Shown in pieces: positions 25,001 to 37,000 of a stretch of DNA of 64,000 nucleotides. The notes under the pieces are model-generated. The model did not search any database and was not told the origin of the DNA. It was given only the letters and a program-made list of their open reading frames with translations. Origin of the DNA: Nissolia schottii (Eukaryota; Streptophyta; Magnoliopsida; Fabales; Fabaceae); contig QANU01011789.1 in NCBI GenBank assembly GCA_003254905.1, forward strand, positions 48,377 to 112,376, given 5' to 3'. Each line of letters begins with the position of its first letter. Positions within the stretch are counted from its first letter, which is position 1. A program made the translations under genes and the position numbers.

Positions 25001-28000
25001 CTTTCCAACTAATTACCATTTCATTGTAATCTCCCATGAATTTCCCTAGACTTGCCATCCGTCCTGTTCCTAGCACTACCTCTGTTTTACCCAGCTCCGT
25101 GACAGAAAGATTAGGTTATTTGCATTCCCTGAACCTCTATTTCGACCTTTTCGCAACCCAAATTTCCTTTCTCGATGGTTCCATTCCCAACTTCTACTTG
25201 AAACTCCTTGATTCTTGTAGTTGGAAGCTGTAGTTCTTTGACGATTCTTGTTGCAATGAAGTTTGTAGAAGCTCCTGGGTCAATGAGGATAACAACTTCT
25301 CTGCCTTGTATTCTTCCTTTAACCTTAGAAGTCTTGTGAGTAGTGAGGCCCCAATAGCTATACGAAGATACTTGTAACTCTAGCTTCTCTAACTCGAACT
25401 CGTTTTCTCCTCCAGTATCTTGCTGTCTTGTTTGATCTTCTTCCGGTTCTGTCTCTTCCGTATCTTCAAGGATATAGATCTGATAATGTTTTAGTTTGCA
25501 CACATGATCTGATCCCCATCTTTCTCCACATTTGAAACATAGCCCCTTCCTCTGTCTTTCAGCCCATTCTTCGGTCGATAATCTGCGTGGCCCACTTACT
25601 CGAGTGCTTTGTTGATTGTTGTTGCTGGTTCCTGTAGGTCCCTTGGGAGGTATGGTATTGCTGAGGTTGAATTTTGACCCTTGTCCTGTATTCCCACTGC
25701 TGTCTGGTCGTGTTGTGGTTCCTGCGATCATGGGTCTAGACCTGTCCCATCCTGAATTTCTAATTAATCCAAGGTTTGTGCTTCGGTATCCTGCTTCAGT
25801 TTTTTTTCCCCCGGGAGTGATGCTAGCTGTTCTCCAAGCATTGTTACGGGCCTCGATGACGGTAGCTTTGTCCATCATGTCTGTTAATGTCTCAAAATCA
25901 GCAATGTTCATCTCTGCTTTTATTTCCTCTTTGAGTCCACTCATAAAAATTCCCATCAAGGTGTCTTGTCCTAAGCTTCTTTGATTCCGAGCTGCTAATT
26001 CAAACTCTTCTCGATATTGCATGACTGTCTCATGTTGCTTTACCTCTAGGAGAGGTCCTATGGGGTTTGCTGTAGCTGCAGGTTGAAATCTCTTTAATAT
26101 GTCTTGTTTGAATCGTGTCCAAGTGTGAAATTGTGTTTGTTCTTCCCACCATTCAAACCAAGTCAATGCCTTCCCTGTTAAAGCCATAGCAGCATATTCC
26201 AGCTTTTCTGCAGTTGCTATTTGGGCTAACCTGAAATAACGCTCTATGCGTACTAACCACTCGCATATGTCTTCTCCTTCAAAAGATGGTAATTCTATTC
26301 TTCGGTTTATCCCTAATTTTGGTGGTTAAATTGAGGGCTCTTCTTCTTCATCAGTGTCTTGGTTCTTCTGTCTTCCTCCGAAACTGCCTTTGTCTTCCTT
26401 CTGCCACAGGTTGGACTTTTGTTCTGCCAATTGTTTCAGAATTAACTTTGTGTTCCTAGCTTGTTCTATGTGTAACTCTTCTAGTCTTTTATCCTGTTCT
26501 ATGTGTAATTCCTCTAGCCTTCGTTCCAGCGCTTCGATTTGGTTCTCCATAGCAGCGGTTTGGCGAGTGGAGGTCACCATCCACTGAGGTGATACCCCAA
26601 GATCGTGCTCTGATACCAGTTGTAACAACTGGTATTAATGACACTTAGGGAAATTATATAAAACGAAATTTTATTGATGGACAACGCCCTTAAAGGTTAC
26701 TCTATGAACAAGAAAAGAAATAGCAATAGATGAGTCTTTAGTGGGGTGTCTAGCCTGGTCTAGTCTTGATTTCCTTCTCCCCTAAACCCCTTGAGAGTTC
26801 CTCTATTTATAACTTTTGTTTCCTAACTACCCTATCTAACAAGATAAAAGATAAAGATAAAAGATATGATCTAATTTTAAATCCCCTATCCTAATATTAA
26901 AATTACCTAACAATCAAATCTTATCTTAACTAATCAATCAATCCTAAATAATCCTTTTCTGAAATTTTACTTGCTCTTTGACTTGATCTTCCTTATTTTT
27001 TTCCTTTTTTTTTCTGCTGTAACTGAAGGACAAGGGTGGTATTTTCCTTGCCTCAATTCTCTCTTCTGTTCTAACATATTTAGGGGACGTAACAATGACC
27101 TTTCAAGTAGTGGGTGTGAAAGTCTATATGTTGATATGTCGGTGTATGATTGGATGACATTGTAAAACTCCTTTACATTGTTAGTGTATTCCAATTAAAT
27201 CCATAAAGAATACTGAAAATCTTCAATAGGATTAATTTATGTTTTGAAAAGTAAAAAAGAATATGTAGAGCTCAAACCTTGAAGACATGGAAACGTCAAC
27301 TTAGTGGGGTGTGCCATATGACACGTGTCAGACACATTCTTTATTGTTTTTCATCTATTTTAATAGACAAACTCAGATATCAAAAAGCTCATCCCAATAC
27401 CCAACTTCAGACCAACTTCATCTATTTTTGGAATGTACTATTTATCAATGAAGGAGATAACAACAATGTTTGAAAAGAGTTCATCTTTCTGTAGTCGCAC
27501 TAGTTAAATTTTGTGTTGTACATGTACTTGTACGTGGATAGTTCTACTAAACAGTAATTACATGAATTTGTTCAGAAATGTCAACAGAAATGATGCCTCA
27601 TTTTTTTTTGGAAGGGGCCTAGAAATAACAAGCTTTGTCACATGACTTGTATTAAGACTGCTCAATGTTTTTGGGAGGGGCTTAGAAAGTACCATTTATG
27701 AATTTGTGAAGATATTGTAAATCTTGAACCTTACGTAAGAGGTGTTCTCACTGGGGAAGCACACAGTCTTTGTTAGGTTTTAGAGAAGCTTGAAGAAGAG
27801 AGAAGACTACAAAAGAAAGAAGATAAGGGAGAATATTCCAGTGTTGATCCAAAATTATGAATCTGATATTTCTGTAGTCTGCTGATTACAAATATGTATA
27901 AATATAGACAACAACAAATGTCGGGCCACATTGTAACTAACGTGAATCGTGATACTTGGCATAACCTCTGCCGATAGATATTGGTATTAGCGAGCAAAAG

Positions 28001-31000
28001 TTGAAGAATAAGCGCTAGTATAGTAGTGTACTTGAGCTGATAATAGTTATGTTACAAGTCTTGTAATGTAAAATGGAATTTATTATTAGCAGAAAGAGGA
28101 AAACACCCCTGTGCTTTCGAGAGGACCAGGCCTCCCACAAAGTCTTCTTAAACTCACACCCCTCAACCCCCATACAAATATTAGAGGGGTACCAGATTGT
28201 GCTTGAGTTTCTGAACAAAATCCTCGCAATATTGAGAAAAGTTCAGATTGGTTTTTCATAACCAAGTACAACAGGAAAGTTGTCATTGGAAGTAACAAAA
28301 CATTGGAAGTAACAAAGTATTGATAACCCAAAATAGTAGGAACGACTATGAACCCAAATATCTTGGTGGACTAAAGCAAAAAAGAGTTGTAGTTGACACA
28401 CTAGTGCTGACACTTTAGACAAACTTGGGATCAAGAGATGTAAATTTTGAAGCCTCGGATTTTCCAAAGTTAGATGTTAAGTTAGTTAAATGAATCTCAA
28501 GTGAGGGAGATGAAAAACCCTAGCTATAACTGAATTGTATGATCATTCAACCTATAGGATTATATATGCATGAATATTATCTACATATTAATTTCCACTC
28601 CTACTTACAAGACAATAGTAATGAACTTTAGCTATTTCCTATGACACTATTATAGGTGGATGAACCTAACTAATTGTGGTTACAAGTTCCAATATTTCAG
28701 TATTTACATCCCTAATCCATATTCACAATACTCCCCCTCAAACGGGAGCATACATACTGTGCACGAAACTTGGTAAGTGATAACTGGTTTGAGGACCTCT
28801 CAAAGATTTGGTACGAACATCTGCCAGCTGGTCATTTCAGTTTACAAAGCTAGTGGAGATGTCCCCATATGTGAGCTTCTCTCTAAAAAAAGTGACAATC
28901 TATCTCAATATATTTGGTTCTCTCATGAAAAAGCTAGATTGGAGGCAATATTTAATGCTGCTTGATTGTCACAAATGAACGGCTTCTCCAAATTGGAGCT
29001 CTTTAAGAAGTTGCTTTAGCCAAATGAGTTCATGTGTAGCCAAAACCACGACGAAGTATTTTTCTTTAGCACTTGACCTAGAAACAGCATTTCACTTTTG
29101 TGAGATATTAGGCTGCCTCCAATAAGTACACAATAACCAGTCTGTCAATAGGAGGAGAACAGGAGAACCTGCCCAATATGCATCTTAATATCCGACTATC
29201 TAAGTATGTCCTTTAACTTCATATAAAGGACCTTTTCCTTGAGCACATTTGATATACTTCTGGATGTGGATCACAACCTATGTTGCACAGGTATGGGTAC
29301 GGTACTAGGCATGGTTATGGGGTTCAAAGATTTTGTAAAAGCTGGGGTACAGGTACAACACTTGTATAAACAAAATAATAATAAAAATAATAATAAAAAA
29401 TAATAATAGTAATAATAATAATAATGATAATAATAATAATAATGATAAAAATAATATATACCAATTTGAGAAAATAAAAAATAATTCGCATGATAAAATA
29501 CACACGATTTAACATAAAATAAGCCTCTCTTTAACATATATCTTATCTCAGGTATTGCAAAAAGAAAAAAGAACAAAATAATAATTAACTAACACTCAAA
29601 TATAGATGGAAAAAACAAAAGAAAGAGCCCAAGGATATAAAGATCCCAAATAGAATGAGATTACTCAATTTCTTGATGCAACGTGCAAAGCAAATCACTC
29701 ACCTTGCACACACAAAGAGATCATTGCTTTGCAAAGAAAGTTTTCTAAGGAGAAAACAATATGAAATTTCACTCAACAAAAGTTGTTCTTCGTTGTACTA
29801 GTTTATGAGTTTATAACTTCTTACATTAGATTCAAATTTAAACTAAAGATAAAACAAAAGATAAACCTAATTTAAACTAAAGATATGCCCCATAACCATA
29901 GACGTAAGATTGGGTTAATAAAATAAAACAAGTTTAAATGTTCTAAATATTTAAAATAAATAAAAAAATAACAAAAATAAGATAATGACCCACCATGGCC
30001 AAAATAAGATAACGTCAATTCGTAACATGTTGAAATCTCCATTTTGTCCTCTAGTGATGTAATGTCCGATTTATTTATTATTTTTTCCCCCTTGTGCACG
30101 TATCAAGTGGTCAAAGAGAACTCATCCTTGCTTCAACAAAGTAACTGTGACAGCCAGACACAGGAGAAGAGATGGTCGTAGCGAAATCATCATCCCCACT
30201 TCGTTTGAGGTGAAGAGAGGTGGTGGGTCGCTGCTTCTCATCGCTGCTCATTATTGTCGCCACTACTCAATGTGGTAACTGTTGCTGCTTCTGTGTTCTC
30301 TGAGATCTTGTGGTGTTGTCGCCTGTGGGGAGTTGGTGTTGTTGGCAGTATTGGGGCAATGGGAAGAGAAGTTTGGTGGTTGGGCATTGAAAAGAGAAGT
30401 TGAATGTTGACTCTAGATAGAGAGGACAAAACAGGAGATTTTGGTACCAAATCATGTGAGCTGTGTACCAAGCTGTATACCCAGCTGTACCAAGCTGAAT
30501 CTAGTTGTACCCAAGCCGTGTCAGAGTTGTACCAAACTTTTTTGTTATGGGAAAAGAATTTTAGGTACTTACCCTAGTGTGTCTGGTGCGTACCGTAACG
30601 GGCCCGGTATCAGTACTTTTGCAATTTGCACATACCAATGCTTCATTTCTTTTGTTCCTTCCAGTGGTGTCTGGACTCCACTACTAGTGGGACCGACTAA
30701 TCCAACTTGGGGTACTGCGGCTACCCCTCCTGACACAAGTTTTGTCCTCCCCATGCTACATTGATCACAACCTTCCGGTGATCTATATATGAATTCAAGA
30801 ATTGATTAACCACACTCAACAAAAGAACTAGTGTGTGTGCATACATTGATTTCTCTTTAAAGTACTACATTTATTATGAATAAGTGTTTCAGTTATCACT
30901 GTTATAATTCAGTCTACTTATCATCTTTTAATTAATTTCTATTTTTGTATTAAATAGGCTGTTGATGGGCTTCATACTATTTGTAGTGCTGGCCACACTG

Positions 31001-34000
31001 ATACTATAAAATCCATCAAGAAGTTTATTTCTGGAAATCCCCGTCTTGTGGTTTTCAATGATTGCTTTAGTCATAAGTCTATCCCAATGGTTCGGCATCT
31101 TCTGAAAGGACCAATTTGTAGACTGTCAGTCAATAATTCAATTACTGGCCTAAGTTCATGCATTATCCAGTCTGTCAAAGTGTGTACGTCAGAAGAAGAT
31201 AAGCTTGTTAAGGTAAGGTCATTGGTATATTTTTCTGTTTATATTTATGTACTTGAATTACCACTTAGTACATTTCTTACTATGCTTTAATAGTCTTTTT
31301 TATAGACATTATCAATTGAGATCGAACCCTTGCTCTAGATACTAACTTGAGAATAAACTAGAGATTTTGGAGTATTCTGCACATGGAAAACTCGTTCAGC
31401 AGGTGAATATTTATAATGATCGAATTAAGAAATTAATTCCTTTAATAAATGGAAATAAATCTGTCTTGAAACAAGAAAGATCTCCATTATAAAAGGAGCA
31501 TCTGCAACTAGTCGCAACAAGTTATAATTGCTATATCTTCCATAACCAATTCAATTTCAGAACTGGAATACATGTTCCAAGTATCAAGAATGAGTCTCTT
31601 ACTCAAACATGGCCCTCAATCCGTTGGAGATTGTGTGCTTCTCTACTGCTAGCTTCACTTTTACCAAGACGGTTATGAGACCTTTAACATGTAGTTTACC
31701 TCTATATAGAACAAACTGTGCGCTTGACAAAGGTTTAGTGAAGAGTTCAGCATTTTGGTCTGCAAAGGGAATATGCACCACTCAAGTCCACCAAAGATGA
31801 GATTGAATTCAATGTTTGGTCCAAGAACAGAGAATTGGATTAGTGGCCAGGATAATTATGTATAGGTTATCATAGTAGGTTGTGGCGAAGTGACGCACAA
31901 GTCATAAAGTAAGCTTGGAAAAAAAATTGTATCCAAATAACTCAGAGAAAAACTTTGTGGGTCCCACTTTTCTCTCTTCTCTCTCTTGTTTTGAATTTCA
32001 AAAGGCTATTTCCCCTCACCGCTTGCATGGAGCCTTACATCAGACCGCCGTAGTCGCTGCTGGAGCTTCCCCCACTAATTACCACCGAGATAACAAGGTT
32101 CTTTAAGGATTTTTACTCAGAAGAACACTATTCTAGATCATTCATTGAAGGTTTAGATTGGTTTGCCATCAGTCAAGACAAGACTGCTTTTTGGAGAGGC
32201 CTTTTGTAGAAGAGGAAGTAAAAATTATTGTTTGGCGTATGGATAAAGATAAGGCACCAGACCCCTTGATAGTTTTACTTTGGGTTTTTTTTAGGATTGT
32301 TGTGATGTCATTAAAGTTGATCTTTTGAAAGTGTTTCATGAGTTCCATAGGAATGGAAGGATTGGTGTTCATGTTAATTCGACTTTCATCTCCTTGATCC
32401 CTAAGAAAGATAGGTCGTTAGAGTCAAGGATTTTAGACCTATTAGTCTTGTCACCAGTTTGTATAAGATCATCACCAAGGTTCTTTCTCTATGATTGGCT
32501 GAGGTGTTAGAAGATACCATTTCAGAGAACTAGAGCGCCTTCATTGCAGGTAGGCAAATCCTAGATGCTGCTTTGATAGCCAATGTATTGGTGGATGATA
32601 TGAACAAAAGGTCTAAGCAATGTCTCATGTTCACGTTGGATTTTGAGAAAGCCTATGATAGGTTTAGTTTGATTTTTCTGGACAAGGTGCTTCAAAGGAA
32701 AGGGTTTGGCTCAAGGTGGAGGAATTGGATTTCAGGCTGTTTTACTTCGAGCACTTTCTTAGTTATTGTTAATGGTGAACTGAAATCTTGGTTTCGAGGT
32801 TAGAGGGGGCAAGGAGATCCTTTATCCCCTTTCTTGTTCACATTGGTGGTGGATGTCCTTAGTTGTCTGCTTTCTAGGGCAACAGATAATGGTTTAGTTA
32901 AAGGTGTCAAAGTGGGATCCGAAGGGATTGTGGTATCCCATTTACAATTTGCCGATGATACCATTTTGTTCTTGGATAACGACAACGAGAGTTTGGTGAC
33001 CGTCTTCTTGCTTCTTTAGATTTTTGAGATAGCCTTGAGGTTGAAGATCAATCTTTCCCAAAGCTGTATAGCTAGTGTTATTGTTGACCATCAAACTCTG
33101 TCATCCATGGCATCTTTAGCAGATCATCCGATTTTGGAGTGGCTTTTAGTTTACTTGGGTGTTCCTTTAGGTGGTAATCTTAGATCTGCTTCTTTTTGGG
33201 ATCCTGTGGTGGAAATGATATCCAAACACCTTGGGAATTAGAAAGGGGTTTACTTTTCTCTTGGGGGTCGGATTAGCCTTATTCAGTCTTTCCTCTCTAG
33301 CATCCCCATTTACTTTTTATCCTTTTGCCTACCAGTGGGTGTAGCCAAATCCATCGAAAAGATTATGAGGGACTTCCTTTGGTCGGGTGCTTTGGATTCG
33401 AAACGTGGTCATTTGGTCAATTGGGAGATGTGTTGTCATCTAAAGAAAAGGAGGTTTGGGTCTCAGAAATTTGGTGTCTAAAAATATGGCCTTGACAACT
33501 AAATGGCTATGGTGCTTTACTCTAGAGCCGCACTCTCTATGGCATAAGGTTATTAGGAGTGAGTATGGCTTGGACAAGAATGGTTGGGACACTAAATTTC
33601 CATCACTTGCTTCTCATTATAGCCCCTGGAAATTCATATCCTGGGGTTATTTGCAGGTGGGGATTTAACTTTTGGGAGGATAATTGGGTATGGGACACCT
33701 CTTTTAGGTTTTCTTTCCCTCGTCTATACTGTCTTTCCTTTTTACACACTGCCTCTATCCAGAACTTTTATAGTGGTCAGAACTCTATTATTTGTTGGGA
33801 TTTTCACTTTTTTAGAAATTTGAATGATAAGAGAGGCTTTGGAGTTAGTTGTTCTTTTGGGTTTCCTTGAGTCTGTTAACTTGTCTTCCACCTCAGATAA
33901 AAGGTTGCGGTCTCTAGATTCTGCTGGGTTGTTCACTTGCAAGTCTTTTTTCCAATTTCTAATACTCTTTGCTTTCCCCATCTTTTCTCAAGTGCTTTCC

Positions 34001-37000
34001 CCTTCTTTTCTCCGTGAGAAACCTATTTGGAAGTCCAAAGCTCCCTGTAAAGTTAAATCCTTTATTTGGACAGCTTTGCTTAATAGAATTAATACTAATG
34101 ACATGTTGTAAGTTCAAAGGCCTCTTAAGGCAATCTCCCCCAAAGTGTGTGTTATGTGTGGTGTAAATTCAGTGTCAGTTGCGCACCTCTTTTTGCATTG
34201 TTTAGCAGCTAACTTCTTGTGGAATAAGCTATTTGGGATATTTGGGGAATCTTGGGTGTGCCCTGCAACCCCAGATACCTTTTTGCTGAATAGATTTGTT
34301 TGGCTTTGGGATAAGGTAAGAAGCTAATTGCTTGTGGCAATGTAGAGTTTTTGCCACTATTTGGTGTATCTGGCTAGAACGCAACTCTCACGTTTTCAAT
34401 GACAATTTCTCAGACTTTCATGTATTGTGGGAAAGGATTAGGCATTTATCATTTGTTTGGTTAAAGCACTTAATCTCTTTAGAGGATTCTCCCTCACAGA
34501 TATTTTGAAAGATTGGAAAGCTTTATTCCATAGATAACTTTTGTATATTTTGTTTGTTCTTCTCTTTTTATAGAGGATCTCTTATCCTCTTTGTAACATC
34601 CCGATTTTTCCCCTTGTAAAGGTTTCACGTAATTAATAATTTCGCGTAATTGCAGTGTTCTTGAGACGGTTATTTAGACTGAAAATTTAATTATAAAGGT
34701 TTCCTCATCCAAAATACTGGTCAAAATAATGGTTTCGTAACCTCACGGAAATTTCGCGAGATTCGGATCAAGTTTCGGTCATCACCGAAATTCCTTCAGG
34801 TGCCAAAGGTATCCGTAAAATATACTCTTACGGAGTTATGTTCACCTCAACCTGACATACCCTCCTGACCAGGAAAATTAGTAGATCGCGACTGTGTCCG
34901 GAATATTTTTAGGATACTCGTACACGAGCGCTTAATGACCAAAAACGATTAAACATGATCAAAATAAGCCACAAAGGCTTGATGCTTATCCTAAGTACAC
35001 ATATATAATATAATAATAATAAAACATAATATAATAATAAATAAAGAATAAATAAAGGAAAGCAGAGGCGGTGGACTTGGCCTATAAATAGGTCAAGGGC
35101 CTTGCTGTTGCTCCACCGAAAATTCTCCAGTTTTCATTAAGTTCCGGTTCCGTTCGTGCACACTGCGGTAACGCTGTTGGACTCAGGAAAAATCGTGGGA
35201 GCATACCACCGTGAAGGGAATTGTATTCACATCAACTTTACCAAATCAAAACACGCTTAGGAAATGGGTAACTCTAGACCCACTGTCTATGTGGATATTT
35301 ATGTTATTTTATGTGCTGCTTTTTGAGAAATTAACTTAGGAAACGTTATTTGAAAAATATAGAGATAATGTTGTGAAGAGGGTTTTAAGTAGTTTTGATG
35401 TTAGGAAAATATAATTGTGTTGATTGGAACATATAGAAAGTTTAAAATGAGTTTTCAAGTGAGCAAATATGCAAGAAACAACGCTACGGATGAGTTTAAG
35501 TAAGGTCATTCGAATGACCTAGCATTGTCATTCGAATGACCCTGAAATTTACTCATCTTGGAGCATTTTTATTAGGTTATTTGAATGACCTAGCCATGGT
35601 CATTTGAATGACCATCAATTTTTACCCATGGGGAGCAATTTTTAGAGGTCATTCGAATGACCTAACCTTGGTCGTTCAAATGACTCATCATTTTTACAAA
35701 CAGAGGGTTAAATTTTCATGTTATTCGAATGACTAAGCCATGCCATTTGAATGACCACTGAAGAACTTGAGACTTTAGCTTTTCTACATGTTCCAACAAG
35801 CATAGAAACTCTTCATTGTACTTATTTTAGTCTGCATCATGAGGATTCGGCCGTCGTTACGACTTAGGACGACTCTAGATAACTAGAGGTTATCACCTAA
35901 TGTCTTAAAAATATCATAACTGAATCTTAGGGAACAATGCTATATCTTAATAGGCTCCGACCCCAGAGGGTCCAGTGTGCCTTAAAGAACGTAGTTATAT
36001 GATTAGGGTAACCCCCTCTCTTGGCACGTCCAACAGACAAGCCCCTCACCAGTCCAGCAAGATGGATTGATTAATGATAAACGCAGGCACAAGCCTTATT
36101 TTATGAAAACAGGCATAGGCCTGATCACGTTACGCGCTGGCATAAGCCTCATTATGTTATGCCCAGGCATAGGCCTGACCACGTTTCGCGCAGGCACAGG
36201 CCTGACCATGTTAAATATAGGCATAGGCTTGACTTAATAATGAACCTAAAGGATAAAATGAAAAATCTCATGCATGGTCGAGTCACCGGGCCAACCCACA
36301 CGTCCAACATCAGGTCGAGTCATAGGGCCGACCCCTCGCCATCCCAGCAGTTGGATGATTATTCCTATCGCTGTTCGATTGATTGGTGACATCATGCATC
36401 CGTGGTTAGCTACCACTCAGGTTAAACGCTTTCTGGTCGACGCGTTACAGAAACAGAAGCAGGTTGTAGGTGTTTGGCCACATCTACGAGGGAGGAGGAC
36501 ATATGATACGAAGAAGGACGTAGCCATAGGACACGTAAGAGAATCCCAGATCCCCTCATGCATAAAGATACGTGATGTATGTATGTATATATGTATGTAT
36601 GTATGTATGTAAGTATGTAGGTAACTACTATAAGTACCATCAATATGTAAAAGTTATTGATGACGAGAGTATGTGATCGGATATCACTTCACTCAAGCGA
36701 AAGAAGATAATAAGCACGAAACCCTAGATAATGACAAGATTAGAGAATCCCCAGTCACCTAGTAAACTAGGTAAAGCTACTTAGGACCTAGACAAAAGAT
36801 AATAATCAGTAAGAGTTTAGTATAATTGAACACTTAGAGATCTTCTGAGTGGCCTGGATCATAACTGAGTAATGAAACGTCTAGATATACCCCGAGGATA
36901 CCCACTGAGAACGAAATGTTCTCACCCCCACTCCGTTATGGTTCCAGGTGTACAAAGCAAGTGGATCAACGAGGCCGACACATGGTAGGTGACGGCTGGC

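Larger units (their letters stand above)
24257..27203. mobile_element. Small MITE split by the gypsy element of intron 4
   Basis: Only 24257-24331 and 27100-27203 belong to it, about 180 bp in total. Its ends GAGTTTAATTTTGATGCAC and the reverse complement of GTGTATTCCAATTAAATCC pair, and TAAAGAAT repeats on both sides (24249-24256 and 27204-27211). The 8-bp duplication suggests a hAT relative. Confidence 0.65.

Noticed and set aside
29271-29576. Poly-tyrosine and poly-isoleucine frames
   Set aside because: They are translations of an AAT/ATA-rich low-complexity run.
32050-34327. The LINE frames as a spliced host gene
   Set aside because: The order of L1 reverse transcriptase motifs and zf-RVT is clear, and frames break repeatedly without plausible splice sites.
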